Positions 43,512 to 52,557 of a stretch of 64,000 nucleotides of DNA are shown piece after piece. Both the position numbers and the translations under genes were made by a program. Numbering within the stretch: the first letter of the stretch is position 1; each line of letters starts with the position of its first letter. The stretch spans positions 277,065 through 341,064 of the forward strand of contig NZ_JANYGQ010000015.1 in the NCBI RefSeq assembly GCF_025359345.1, read 5' to 3'. This DNA is from Mucilaginibacter sp. (GTDB lineage: Bacteria; Bacteroidota; Bacteroidia; Sphingobacteriales; Sphingobacteriaceae). The notes beneath the pieces are model-generated. The model had not been told where the DNA came from. It saw nothing but the letters and a program-made list of their open reading frames with translations, and searched no databases.

Positions 43512-44702
43512 TCACTTCACATCCGGCACATAATCAACCGGCAACAAATCCGACAGCCTGGACTTTGACCAGGCCCCTTCCAGCAACGGCGGCTGACCGA
43601 TAACAATGCCGTTCATATCAAACAACGTATAACCAGGGTCGAACATGGTGAGGATGCTGGTTTCATAGTTTGTCATGTCCAGCGGGCGGTATAAATCCTT
43701 ATTATAGACCTCATCGCGCCTTTTGGTGTAAACCACGTATAGGTAGTTAAGCGGGTGAAAAGCGTATATGCCCTGCTTTTCGGTAGTTGTAAATATTTCG
43801 TAAGGCATAACCGGCACCTTGTTAAGCGACTCTTTATAGTATTTCGACAGGGTCGACAAATCCTTCCAATAATTGAACGAATCAACCATCCCCCTTTGAC
43901 CAAAAAAATTCGCCTTCTTTCTTATCACATCGTCGGGCGGCCGGTTGGGATTAATCTGCCTGTTCAGATGGTACATAATAAAGCCATCCTCGGTTAGCTT
44001 ATTGGTATACAAACTCCTGAAAAAGTGCATAGCCGAACCGTAGTAACATTCTTCGCGTTTTTCGTGCCATTTCTTTTTTTGCGCGGCGTTGCCCTGCAGT
44101 TCCTCAAAAAGCCGCTCGCCACCCCACGAAATAACACCTGCCAGGCGGTCGCTTATAAAACCTTTGAGCAGGAATTTCACCCGGTAGCCCAGCGCCTTGT
44201 TATCAACAATTAAAAATTCGTCGCCACTGGCTTCCAGCGTTTGTTTGGTGCGGTTGAACTGCAGGTTTAAGATATGCGGATTCTCGACCACGCAATTTTT
44301 GGCATTTTCATCAACCCCGATAAAGTCTTTTCGAAATGCTTCGTAATTTTTCTTCCAGTCTGCAGCCGATGATATCGTTACCTCGCGCAGCATTAATGGT
44401 TTTGGGGTCAATTCAATATCCAGTTTTATTGGCTCGTGCCCTACCAATATGTCTTTGGTGAAATCCTGGTAGCCTAAAATGGTAACCGTTAAATTGTATT
44501 GCCCCGGCCTAATGCCGTTAAGCGTAAACCGGCCTTCGGAACCCGAGGCCGAACCAACAGACGAATTACTTAAAAACACACTCGCGCCTGCCAGCGGCTT
44601 TTTTGTTTCGGCATTGGTTATCACGCCGGTTACCGTGCCATACTGCGCAACAGCTAAGGCCGGAAAGACTATTAAAAGAAAGATGAGCCAGGGGAATCGC
44701 AT
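43512..44702 (-). CDS. Exported protein with N-terminal CarboxypepD_reg-like domain
   Basis: A 396-residue protein with a signal peptide (about 1-19). A CarboxypepD_reg-like beta domain follows (about residues 22-105: GTVTGVITNAETKKPLAGASVFL, LTVTILGYQDFTKDI), as on TonB-linked receptors. The rest (about 110-396) is a conserved Bacteroidota region (WKKNYEAFRKDFIGVDENAKNC, KFLLKGFISD, WHEKREECYYGSAMHFFRSLY) of unknown role. There is no receptor barrel. It is probably periplasmic or outer-membrane associated. Confidence 0.8.
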   Translation of the reverse strand: MRFPWLIFLLIVFPALAVAQYGTVTGVITNAETKKPLAGASVFLSNSSVGSASGSEGRFTLNGIRPGQYNLTVTILGYQDFTKDILVGHEPIKLDIELTPKPLMLREVTISSAADWKKNYEAFRKDFIGVDENAKNCVVENPHILNLQFNRTKQTLEASGDEFLIVDNKALGYRVKFLLKGFISDRLAGVISWGGERLFEELQGNAAQKKKWHEKREECYYGSAMHFFRSLYTNKLTEDGFIMYHLNRQINPNRPPDDVIRKKANFFGQRGMVDSFNYWKDLSTLSKYYKESLNKVPVMPYEIFTTTEKQGIYAFHPLNYLYVVYTKRRDEVYNKDLYRPLDMTNYETSILTMFDPGYTLFDMNGIVIGQPPLLEGAWSKSRLSDLLPVDYVPDVK

Positions 44703-44751
44703 CGTTTAAATTAAAAATTGATTTAAAGATGCTAAAAAACGGAAAAATTGT

Positions 44752-45000
44752 GAAGTCCGGAAGACCGGGAGTTCGAAAGTCTGAAAGAAAGAGCGGATAT
44801 GATGTAAAAGAATTACTACATAACATTAATCGTGTCAGAAATGAAAGAAAGAATTTTGTCATTGCGAGCGAGGAACGAGCGTGGCAACCGCGAACTCTAC
44901 AGAGCGGTCTTGCATAGTTCGCGATTGCTTCGTACCTCGCAATGACATAGTGGATATATGTTCTTCTGCTTTTACTGACTTTCCCGACTTCCGGACTTTG
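44752..45000. repeat. Word-repeat arms enclosing MITE/REP-like copy 3 (44858-44946)
   Basis: The arm at 44752-44790 has GAAGTCCGGAAG and CGAAAGTC words; the arm at 44969-45000 has the complementary GACTTTCCCGACTTCCGG. Between them is a short MITE copy, from GTCATTGCGAG at 44858 to CTCGCAATGAC at 44946. Confidence 0.8.
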
Positions 45001-45684
45001 CTAATCCCTCCACAAAAAAGGAAACAAAATAAGCGAGGTAGTAATCACAATAACATTAATGGCCACCAGCACGCCAATATCGCCGTAACTTATGCTGCGC
45101 TGCAGGCCATCCATAGCAGCCTTGCTAAGCCTTATGAGTATCAGGATTATTGGAATAATTACCGGGAAGCTTAATATCGCCATCAGCGTGCCGTTATTAC
45201 CGGCCTTTGAGGCAATGCCCGATATCATGGTAAAAACCGTGGAAAAACTCAGGCTGCCCAAAAAAACGGTTAAAAAATAATAAAGTGGGTCGCCAAGGGT
45301 ATTGTTAAAAAATAACATATACACCGGCAACGCCAATGCGCTCAGCAACGACATCAGCAATATATTGTAAATAGTTTTTGAAAGGATGATAGCCTGCGGA
45401 CTGGCAATAGAATAATAATACAGCAACCGGCTCTTACTCTCCTGCATAAAACTTTTGGCAATGGCATTAACCGATGCAAAAAGTATAATTATCCAGAACA
45501 AAATGTTCCATACTATTGGATAACCCGGCGAGTTTTTAAAACCGGGGTTCAGGTGAAACGACATATAACAAATAAACACCGTCGACACCACGTACAGCAA
45601 TACCCCGTTAAAGGCGTATTTTGAACGCCACTCCAGCACAATTTCCTTTTTTAAAAGATGGATGGTTTGGTTGTACAGCTGCAT
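45001..45684 (-). CDS. ccmB: Heme exporter protein CcmB
   Basis: The start at 45684 gives MQLYNQTIHLLKKEIVLEWRSKYAFNGVLLY, the normal CcmB N-terminus; the upstream frame to 45768 runs through word-repeats. The 227-residue product has six membrane helices and SFMQESKSRLLYYYSIAS (about residues 71-88), the conserved family block. CcmB is the permease of the CcmAB transporter that drives release of holo-CcmE. In many relatives it is next to ccmC; here about 7.6 kb separates them. ccmA is not in the window. A TATCTTTG box is 5 nt before ATG. Confidence 0.9.
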   Translation of the reverse strand: MQLYNQTIHLLKKEIVLEWRSKYAFNGVLLYVVSTVFICYMSFHLNPGFKNSPGYPIVWNILFWIIILFASVNAIAKSFMQESKSRLLYYYSIASPQAIILSKTIYNILLMSLLSALALPVYMLFFNNTLGDPLYYFLTVFLGSLSFSTVFTMISGIASKAGNNGTLMAILSFPVIIPIILILIRLSKAAMDGLQRSISYGDIGVLVAINVIVITTSLILFPFLWRD

Positions 45685-45689
45685 GGGCG

Positions 45690-45697
45690 CAAAGATA
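45690..45697 (-). promoter_or_regulatory. Putative -7 promoter element of ccmB
   Basis: The minus strand reads TATCTTTG (exact TAnnTTTG), 5 nt before the ATG, so the mRNA may start at or next to the start codon. Confidence 0.5.
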
Positions 45698-45783
45698 GGG
45701 TTTTGGGAGGATGTGCGGATGTGCGAATTTGCAGATGTGCGGGCGAGTCCGAAAGTAGGTAAAGTCAATAAAGACAGAAAGGG

Positions 45784-46001
45784 AAATCGCTTTTAAATTC
45801 CATCCCACATTTTTAGCGCAGGCCTGCGACCTGCGCTAATGAGTTGTGCCCCTTTGGGGCTTTTTAGATTATTCTTCAATTTAAATATCCGGCTCTTTTA
45901 AAGGTAGTTTGACGCTACCTTTCATAAATAGGAGAATCACCCAGCCCCAAAGGGGCGGCCTCCGTCAGCGCAGGTCGCAGGCCTGCGGTAAAAGCGATTT
46001 C
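45784..46001. repeat. Nested palindromic element, possible MITE
   Basis: The element is symmetric at three levels. Outer: GAAATCGCTTTTA at 45784-45796 and its complement at 45989-46001. Middle: GCGCAGGCCTGCGACCTGCG at the left (45816-45835) and the complement at 45967-45987. Inner: GCCCCTTTGGGGCT at 45848-45861 and its complement near 45943-45956. A short AAAGGTAG...CTACCTTT hairpin is at 45899-45921. No coding capacity. Confidence 0.85.
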
Positions 46002-46076
46002 ACAGGAAAGACAGAAAAAAAGGGAGAGTTAAGACTTACGAAATTTTAAAAACTTCGTAAGTCTGGTACAATCCTC

Positions 46077-49000
46077 CTATAAATCCTTAAAATTATCCCC
46101 CGACATCCGGTCAATCAGCTTCCCAAGCGGGTCAATACCAGCCCGTACCGGTTTGCCTTTTACGGTAAACGAAAACTGGTGGCTGCCATAGCTAAGCTTC
46201 ATCCTTTTAAGATACAGCGGATTGGTAACATTTTGCCCGTCCTTATTTTTAGCATCTGCAGCAAACACACCAATGTCGATGTAATCATTCATTTGTTTGG
46301 CAGGCACATCATTCCCTTTCGCATCTATGTAAGTTTTCGCTGCGGTTACTTTCAGGGTAACTTTGTACTCATCATTTTTACCGGTTGGTACGGCTTTAAA
46401 GTCTTCTACCCTATTTTCGTACAAGGTTATTTTCTTCCAGGTATCCTCCAAGTAATATTGTACCGAATCGGAGGTGTGTTTCTGCAGGTAACGGTAAAGG
46501 TCATTCGAGCCGGCATAGGGTGGCGTGTTTTTAAATGCATAAGCATCTTTAAACTCGCGCAGGGCGGCGTTCATGTTGTCTTCGCCGAGTAAGTCCCTTA
46601 ATCCGTATAAAACAAAGCCGGCTTTTCCACCCCATTCAAACCACTTGTCGGCTGTGATAACCGGGTGCTCGCGTTCTTCTATCCTGGTTCGAATAAATGT
46701 GTAGAAGTTTACCTGGTCCTGCAAGAGCCACCGAATGTTGTTTTTGCCGTATTTTTTCTCGGCCATTACCAGTGCGCTGTAGGTGGCCAATCCTTCGGGT
46801 ATCACCAGCGAGCCAACCGTATTATTTGGCGACACCTGGAACCGCCACCATTGCTGGGCCAGTTGCCGGGTAAGGTTAAAATAGGCAAAATCAAATTTGT
46901 CAGTACCGCTAAAATCAGTGGGCCAGGTGGTGTACTCGGCATAGGTATCAAGGGTAGTCAAAGATGCTTCACGCGGACCATAGTGCGATGTTTCCGCCAG
47001 CCGCATATTTTTGAATGGGAATGGTCCATATGCCGATTCAAAATAATGCAGGCCGTCTTCATACGCCTTCATGAAGCGTGCAACATTTTGACCATGCGCA
47101 GGGTGATAATAAATATCAACATCAACCGGGTGGCCCACATTAATGGTTTTGTGCAAATCGGCATACCGCGCCGAAAGTATCCCGAAAGGCCCATACATTC
47201 CCGGCTTATCCTGCACGTAATGGAAATAATTGCGCCCTTTTTCTTTCCATTGTTTTACCAGTTCGCCGGGCGCTACAGCAGTTTGGTCGCCTGCAGTGCT
47301 TACCGTAATGTCCATGGTTATCAGGTCTGACGCCGCACCGGCCTTCAGGGTTTTTATTCCTTCAGGGTCGTTCTGGGCTACTTCTTCTTCCTGCTTTGGT
47401 GGCAGGCCATTCTTTTTACGTACGTAGGGGCTGCTTATTTCGTCATCATCATCGTACCCCATCCCCGGCAAGCCGCCGGTAAAGAATATGCCATTCTTTA
47501 ACAAATTGGCGCTATACAAACCATTTTGAAAGCCTGTATTGTAAACAGTGGAGTTAACCTCAAGCAGGGCTGAGTCACCCGGGGCAATGGGTTTGTCAAA
47601 CTTGTACAAACGAAAATCTGCAGTATCCTTAGCCGACCTAAAGAAATTGAACATCCCCCGGTCGTACAGCAGCGGGCTGGTAAACGGTACAAGTTTGCCA
47701 TTTAATTTAATGGAGTATTCCGTTAACCCGTCGGCATCAAGCAGTAGCTGCGAAATTGGTTCAGCGTTTTTGTTTTTTATGGCAACCAAGGCCATTACCT
47801 TTTCCCGTTGCTCATTAGGGTATAAATCAATAAAGAATTTAAACGCGGTAACTTTAGGCAGCGGGAGCTTTGCATAACGTTTTAGTGATTTTTCGTAGAT
47901 GATCGCCCTGTCTTCCGACTCGCCCTTAGTAAGGAAAGCATTTAAATAACTGACATTATAATAATTGTAAGCCCCAACCGCTAAAAATGCAAACAGCAAT
48001 ACGGCAGTAATTAACTTCGTTTTGCCGTCAAAACGCTCCCGTACCAACTGGAGCCGCTCTTTAAACGAACTGCTTACGCCCCTATAGTAAAATAATGCCG
48101 CTACAATAACAAGCAGCCCTGCACACAGCATCCAGTACAGGTTGAACCAGGTTACCGGTGCGAGCATATGCCCCATCCCATCCATATCCGAAATACCGTA
48201 CCATGGGGTGTATGAATAATTCAGCAGGTTATAATTGAAAGTTCCTGTAGTTTCTAAAAAGAATACCAGCACCCAAATGGTAACGCCCACGCCATGAGCG
48301 ACAAACTTGTTATTGATAACCACATGTACAACGTAACTAAACACCACCATCTCCAGCAATCGCGGCAACAGAATAGCAAAAACGGTGGTGAAATATACCT
48401 GCAGGTTATAGTGGAAAAACCCCTTCGCCGTTTGCACCACCATGCCGGTAACCATCGGGATTAATGACAATCCAAACCCAATAATCAACAAAGCCACCAG
48501 CTTTGAACCATTCAGCACCCAGTTTGGCGGTGGCAGCGAATCGTTGATAAATGCATAGCGTGTTACCTTGTCGCGGTGCAGCGTTTCGCCGGTATAGAAT
48601 ATTATAATGAAAAAGATAAAAAACGGGAAGACATCATTAAATATCCCCAAAAGCATCACCGTTCGCGGGTAGTAAGGCACACCGTAGTCCCGGTTACCCA
48701 GCCAAAATACAAAGCCGAGGAATACCAGCCCTGCAATTACTATGATCCAGAAGTAATTATCGCGGAGAATATTCATCAGCTCGAGCCTGCTTAAATTGAA
48801 CAGGGTTTTGCGGTTGTAAGGCTTGGTGAAGCTAACCTTTACGTTTTGGTTAATAGCTCGTTTCACTTTTGCCGGCTCATCATCGATAGCGGCTTTATCC
48901 CTTTTCCCGCTGAAGAATTTCTCGAAGGTGAAATTGAAGTAGGTAAATAAAAGTATCACCAGCCCTATGCCTGTCCATAACAATCGGTTAAGCAACACCG

Positions 49001-49715
49001 TGCCTTCAACAGGAAACAGCGTTGTATTTTTGATTAATGATGGCGTGCTGCCCGATAGCAACCTGACGGCGCTTATCCCAAACGGGTCTGCCAATATAGT
49101 TACCGTAGCATTGTTGGTATTGTTGAGGAAGAAAACTGAAATGAAATAACCAAGGAATAGTAATATACCTCCGGCATAAATTACCTTCACATTCCGGGTA
49201 AATGCCACCAACCCAAAAAACAGCGCAGAAGCGAAGAACAAATTTGGCAGCGCTATGGTAACAAATGGCTGAAAGTAATACATGAAGTTATTGGGTCCAT
49301 ATTCTTTGGCGTCCCTCCAGCCCATTATGGGGCCAAGTTTTGTACCGATTATAGCGCCAATAACTACCGAAGTTGCAATCAGTGCCATAAACAGGAACGA
49401 GCCCAGGAACCTCCCCCAGAAATATCCCGGTTTTGTTATCGGATAAGTGAGGTAATAGTCCTTAGTGTTGTACTCAATATCGCGGTACAGCGCCGTGCCC
49501 ATAATCGATGAGCTTACCAGCATCATCATTAATGTTATAGCGGAGCACCAAAACGAGATAATGTATGGCGAATTGATATGTTGTTTTTCGCCCAGGGGAA
49601 GCGAACCGGTGGCGAAAGTGCCGATAGTAAATATGAGTGCAGCTGCAAAGTACAGGTACACGGCGGGCCTGCGGGTCCGGTTTTGGACCTCGAACAGAAA
49701 AATTTTCCAGAACAT
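46077..49715 (-). CDS. ABC-2 type permease fused to an M1-peptidase-like domain that has lost its zinc site
   Basis: A 1,212-residue protein. Residues 1-590 have about twelve membrane helices in two ABC-2 permease-like halves (1-265 and 305-590). Residues 600-1,212 are an M1-type extracytoplasmic domain. The expected HExxHQW reads R950-Q-L-A-Q-Q-W-W: both His ligands and the catalytic Glu are gone, while the third-ligand Glu974 (PEGLATYSAL) remains. So the fused domain cannot be a standard zinc peptidase. It is the last gene of the six-gene regulated operon, 21 nt after its likely ATPase. Confidence 0.87.
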   Translation of the reverse strand: MFWKIFLFEVQNRTRRPAVYLYFAAALIFTIGTFATGSLPLGEKQHINSPYIISFWCSAITLMMMLVSSSIMGTALYRDIEYNTKDYYLTYPITKPGYFWGRFLGSFLFMALIATSVVIGAIIGTKLGPIMGWRDAKEYGPNNFMYYFQPFVTIALPNLFFASALFFGLVAFTRNVKVIYAGGILLFLGYFISVFFLNNTNNATVTILADPFGISAVRLLSGSTPSLIKNTTLFPVEGTVLLNRLLWTGIGLVILLFTYFNFTFEKFFSGKRDKAAIDDEPAKVKRAINQNVKVSFTKPYNRKTLFNLSRLELMNILRDNYFWIIVIAGLVFLGFVFWLGNRDYGVPYYPRTVMLLGIFNDVFPFFIFFIIIFYTGETLHRDKVTRYAFINDSLPPPNWVLNGSKLVALLIIGFGLSLIPMVTGMVVQTAKGFFHYNLQVYFTTVFAILLPRLLEMVVFSYVVHVVINNKFVAHGVGVTIWVLVFFLETTGTFNYNLLNYSYTPWYGISDMDGMGHMLAPVTWFNLYWMLCAGLLVIVAALFYYRGVSSSFKERLQLVRERFDGKTKLITAVLLFAFLAVGAYNYYNVSYLNAFLTKGESEDRAIIYEKSLKRYAKLPLPKVTAFKFFIDLYPNEQREKVMALVAIKNKNAEPISQLLLDADGLTEYSIKLNGKLVPFTSPLLYDRGMFNFFRSAKDTADFRLYKFDKPIAPGDSALLEVNSTVYNTGFQNGLYSANLLKNGIFFTGGLPGMGYDDDDEISSPYVRKKNGLPPKQEEEVAQNDPEGIKTLKAGAASDLITMDITVSTAGDQTAVAPGELVKQWKEKGRNYFHYVQDKPGMYGPFGILSARYADLHKTINVGHPVDVDIYYHPAHGQNVARFMKAYEDGLHYFESAYGPFPFKNMRLAETSHYGPREASLTTLDTYAEYTTWPTDFSGTDKFDFAYFNLTRQLAQQWWRFQVSPNNTVGSLVIPEGLATYSALVMAEKKYGKNNIRWLLQDQVNFYTFIRTRIEEREHPVITADKWFEWGGKAGFVLYGLRDLLGEDNMNAALREFKDAYAFKNTPPYAGSNDLYRYLQKHTSDSVQYYLEDTWKKITLYENRVEDFKAVPTGKNDEYKVTLKVTAAKTYIDAKGNDVPAKQMNDYIDIGVFAADAKNKDGQNVTNPLYLKRMKLSYGSHQFSFTVKGKPVRAGIDPLGKLIDRMSGDNFKDL

Positions 49716-49736
49716 ATTTATATGATTTTAAGGAGG

Positions 49737-50624
49737 TTAAATGGTATTTACATCCACGCGGGTTGCAATATTACTAAAGTACACGTCTTCAAGATTAGGC
49801 ACCGCCGCAACGAAGCCGCTGCCGGGATTAGTATCACTAATGATCCTGATATGCAGTCTGCCGGTTTTTAGCTGGGTTGATATTACTGTGAAGTCGTCTT
49901 TATAAAGCCCCAGCTCGTTTTTGCCAATGGCCTTGGTAAATATTTTGCCTTCCATTTCGGTAACGGCAGTATCCGGCTCCCCGGCGTACAGCACCTCGCC
50001 CTGGCAAATAATGGCAAAGTTTGAGCAAAGCGTGCTCACATCTTCTACTATGTGTGTTGATAATATCACGATGGTATTTTCGCCTAACTGGCTCAGCAGG
50101 TTGTAAAAACGGTTGCGTTCAGCGGGATCCAAACCAGCGGTTGGCTCATCCACAATTATTAGTTTAGGGTTGCCAATCAAGGCCTGCGCTATCCCGAAGC
50201 GCTGCTTCATGCCGCCCGAGTAAGTGCCTAAGTGTTTCTTTCTGTCTTTTGATAAGTTCACATTTTCCAGCAGCGAACTCACAAGCTCTTTGCGTTCGGC
50301 GCTATTACCGATCCCTTTTAACTGCGCGATATGATCAAGCATTCGTTCGGCCGAAATTTTGGGGTAAACGCCAAACTCCTGTGGCAGGTAACCCAGCAGT
50401 TGCCTAACCTGGGTTTTGCTTTTCAGCACGTCAAGGTCGTCTAAAAAAACGCTGCCTTTGTCGGCCTCCTGCAGGGTGGCAATGGTGCGCATTAACGATG
50501 ATTTACCCGCTCCGTTTGGCCCAAGCAAACCAAACATGCCATTGTTTAATGTTAGCGATACATCCTTTAAGGCATGCACGCCGTTTGCGTATGTTTTTGA
50601 AAGTGAATTTATAACAAGTTTCAT
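49737..50624 (-). CDS. ABC transporter ATP-binding protein (partner of the permease/M1 fusion)
   Basis: A 295-residue ATPase: Walker A GPNGAGKSSL (about residues 36-45), GYLPQEFGVYPKIS Q-loop, signature TYSGGMKQRFGIAQALIG, Walker B LIIVDEPTAGLDPAERN and H-loop VILSTHIVEDV. The C-terminal 75 residues are an accessory domain. Its position, 21 nt before the fused permease gene, makes it the energising subunit of that transporter. Confidence 0.92.
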   Translation of the reverse strand: MKLVINSLSKTYANGVHALKDVSLTLNNGMFGLLGPNGAGKSSLMRTIATLQEADKGSVFLDDLDVLKSKTQVRQLLGYLPQEFGVYPKISAERMLDHIAQLKGIGNSAERKELVSSLLENVNLSKDRKKHLGTYSGGMKQRFGIAQALIGNPKLIIVDEPTAGLDPAERNRFYNLLSQLGENTIVILSTHIVEDVSTLCSNFAIICQGEVLYAGEPDTAVTEMEGKIFTKAIGKNELGLYKDDFTVISTQLKTGRLHIRIISDTNPGSGFVAAVPNLEDVYFSNIATRVDVNTI

Positions 50625-50647
50625 ATTTGTAAGGATTAAGATTTATA

Positions 50648-51385
50648 TCATTTTTTAATTATAAGATTTTTAGCTGCGCCGGTGAATATCAGTTTTGCGC
50701 TATCGGCCAGCTGGTATTTCAGGTCTGGGATGCTGGCTTCCAATATTTGAAGCCGGCTTTTATTTAGCACGGTTAAATCTGCTTTTTCAAACCGGTTACC
50801 GGTACCGATGGTCAAATCTGATGCGCTCCCGTCATTAATTCCAATCACAGCCTTTAGGCTTTTAATATTGTTTTGGGTTAGTATAATATTGCTTCCGTGT
50901 TTGGCGGTGATTGATAGACTGTCTGAAGTAAATCCCCGGATAATGGATGGTCGCCATTTAAAATCGGCAGCTGCCAGGGTATCAGTAACCGGGAGATCGC
51001 CGGCCATATACTTCGCGTCGGCATCAAAATTCACAAGGTTGGGGCAGGTTATTACCATCACATAGTCATACCTTGGGTTTTGATAGTTTCCGGAAAATGC
51101 AACGTCAATGTTCAACGTGGTGCCGTTTTGCGCAACCTTTACATAATTATTGCCATTCGGGTCAATTTTTACGCTGAAAGGCCCCTGTTTTACTACAATG
51201 TTTGCAGCGGTTGAGGCATTAAGTTTTATGGAATTAAAATTTTTAAAGTTCATGGTAACAAAATCCCTGAAAGGGTTCTTGTAGTCGCCCGAAAGATAGG
51301 CTGCCTTTAGTTTTAAATCATAAAAAAACATAGCGGCCAGTATCAGTATCACAGCGGCGATGGCCAGTTTATTACTTGTCTTCAT
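50648..51385 (-). CDS. Membrane-anchored beta-helix-like protein (GIN/DUF2807-like)
   Basis: A 245-residue protein with one N-terminal membrane anchor (about residues 7-23). The outer part has repeated short beta strands with polar turns (SIKLNASTAANIVVKQG, SLSITAKHGSNIILTQNNIKSL, DLTIGTGNRFEKADLTV), the pattern of the putative autotransporter adhesin head GIN domain (DUF2807). Its start overlaps the end of the GntR gene by 14 nt. It may be a surface or periplasmic partner of the transporter. Confidence 0.68.
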   Translation of the reverse strand: MKTSNKLAIAAVILILAAMFFYDLKLKAAYLSGDYKNPFRDFVTMNFKNFNSIKLNASTAANIVVKQGPFSVKIDPNGNNYVKVAQNGTTLNIDVAFSGNYQNPRYDYVMVITCPNLVNFDADAKYMAGDLPVTDTLAAADFKWRPSIIRGFTSDSLSITAKHGSNIILTQNNIKSLKAVIGINDGSASDLTIGTGNRFEKADLTVLNKSRLQILEASIPDLKYQLADSAKLIFTGAAKNLIIKK

Positions 51386-51776
51386 CTTCCTTTTTATTTG
51401 GCGTTAAACCGTAATTTTCAGCTTTAAATTTTTCGTACCTATCCTGTATTTCGGCAGCCGAAATATCAAGCATGTACATATTTTTGAATAACTCCGGCAG
51501 GTTTTGCTGCAGAAAATTTTCTTTCCTCAGTTTCTTTACCGTTTCATACCCATCCGGCGATACAAATAGGCCCAGCCCCCTTTTATTGTAAACCACCTGT
51601 TGGTTTTGCAAAAACTCGTACGAACGCATCACCGTGTTCGGGTTTACTTCCAGTTCAACAGCCAGGTCTCTAACCGAAGGGATTTTTTGCTCGGGTGGCC
51701 ATTTTTCCAGTAAAATATTGTCGCACACATAGGCAGCTATCTGCAGGTATATGGCTTCGTTGTCTTTAAATTCCAT
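51372..51776 (-). CDS. GntR family regulator, YtrA subfamily
   Basis: A 134-residue protein with the GntR winged helix at the N-terminus: EAIYLQIAAYVCDNILLEKW, PSVRDLAVELEVNPNTVMRSYEFLQNQQVV and a wing NKRGLGLFV. The short helical C-terminal part without an effector domain identifies the YtrA type, which typically represses its own ABC transporter operon. A palindrome AGTGTA-N12-TACACT at the operon promoter is the likely operator. Confidence 0.88.
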   Translation of the reverse strand: MEFKDNEAIYLQIAAYVCDNILLEKWPPEQKIPSVRDLAVELEVNPNTVMRSYEFLQNQQVVYNKRGLGLFVSPDGYETVKKLRKENFLQQNLPELFKNMYMLDISAAEIQDRYEKFKAENYGLTPNKKEDEDK

Positions 51777-51785
51777 AGTCTGCCG

Positions 51786-52556
51786 TTAAACTTGCTTTTC
51801 CTTTAACCTGTGATATGCCGCCACCCAAAAAACTATCGACACGGCGAATATTATGTATGCAACCATGGGTTCAAATGCAGTTGATGCTGAAACCCCGTAG
51901 TCTTTGCCACTTTCCCCAAATCTTATACCGCTGAATGGGGTAGCAGTGTAAATATCCCGGCCTATTAATGCTTCAAGCAGCGAAGTATTTAACAGCGATA
52001 AAAGTATGACAGCTATAAAAAAGCTAAACCCGGTTTTTATAAAATGGAGTTTTTCAAAAAACAGGGAGCCGCAAATAGTGATGCTATGCAATAGCATAAA
52101 AACCAGGAATATGCTGCTGTATGGATACCCAAAAACATTTAACACGTAGATATGCTGATGCGGCCAATGCCTCAGGTTGAGTAATATCGTCGGTATACAA
52201 TAAAACGAACCCGTATACATCACCGTAAATACCACGAGGGAAAATAGCCAGCCGACAAGGAACTTTTCGAAATGTGAGGCGGGCAATGTCAGATAACCTA
52301 GCGCCTTTTTCCTGTTACTGACATCAGCAAAAATGGTACTTGTAAAAATAGTGCCTGCTAACATATACAGCCCGGTAAACAGTATCACTTGTGTACTTAT
52401 ATCTAAAGGCGAAGGTATAAGGTAAACAAAAAAACTTCCGCCTACCAGCATCACTCCCAGCAGTACCGATAATGCCATCAGGTAAGTTTTATAATGCTCG
52501 GCAAGTTGCTTAATAAACAGCCGGCCAAAACGTTTTGTATCAAATATATTGTTCAT
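51786..52556 (-). CDS. ABC transporter permease-like membrane protein
   Basis: A 256-residue protein with six membrane helices, including VLLGVMLVGGSFFVYLIP (about residues 33-50), the block after FTSTIFADVSNRKKALGYLTLPASHFEKFL (about 73-102) and the final one, AYIIFAVSIVFWVAAYH. The cytoplasmic SNRKKALGYLTLPAS loop resembles ABC-2-type permeases. It follows its ATPase gene by one nucleotide. Substrate unknown. Confidence 0.8.
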   Translation of the reverse strand: MNNIFDTKRFGRLFIKQLAEHYKTYLMALSVLLGVMLVGGSFFVYLIPSPLDISTQVILFTGLYMLAGTIFTSTIFADVSNRKKALGYLTLPASHFEKFLVGWLFSLVVFTVMYTGSFYCIPTILLNLRHWPHQHIYVLNVFGYPYSSIFLVFMLLHSITICGSLFFEKLHFIKTGFSFFIAVILLSLLNTSLLEALIGRDIYTATPFSGIRFGESGKDYGVSASTAFEPMVAYIIFAVSIVFWVAAYHRLKEKQV

Positions 52557-52557
52557 T

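Noticed and set aside
44729..44917. Short plus-strand ORFs between the CarboxypepD_reg gene and ccmB
   Set aside because: They are translations of word-repeat arms and a MITE copy.
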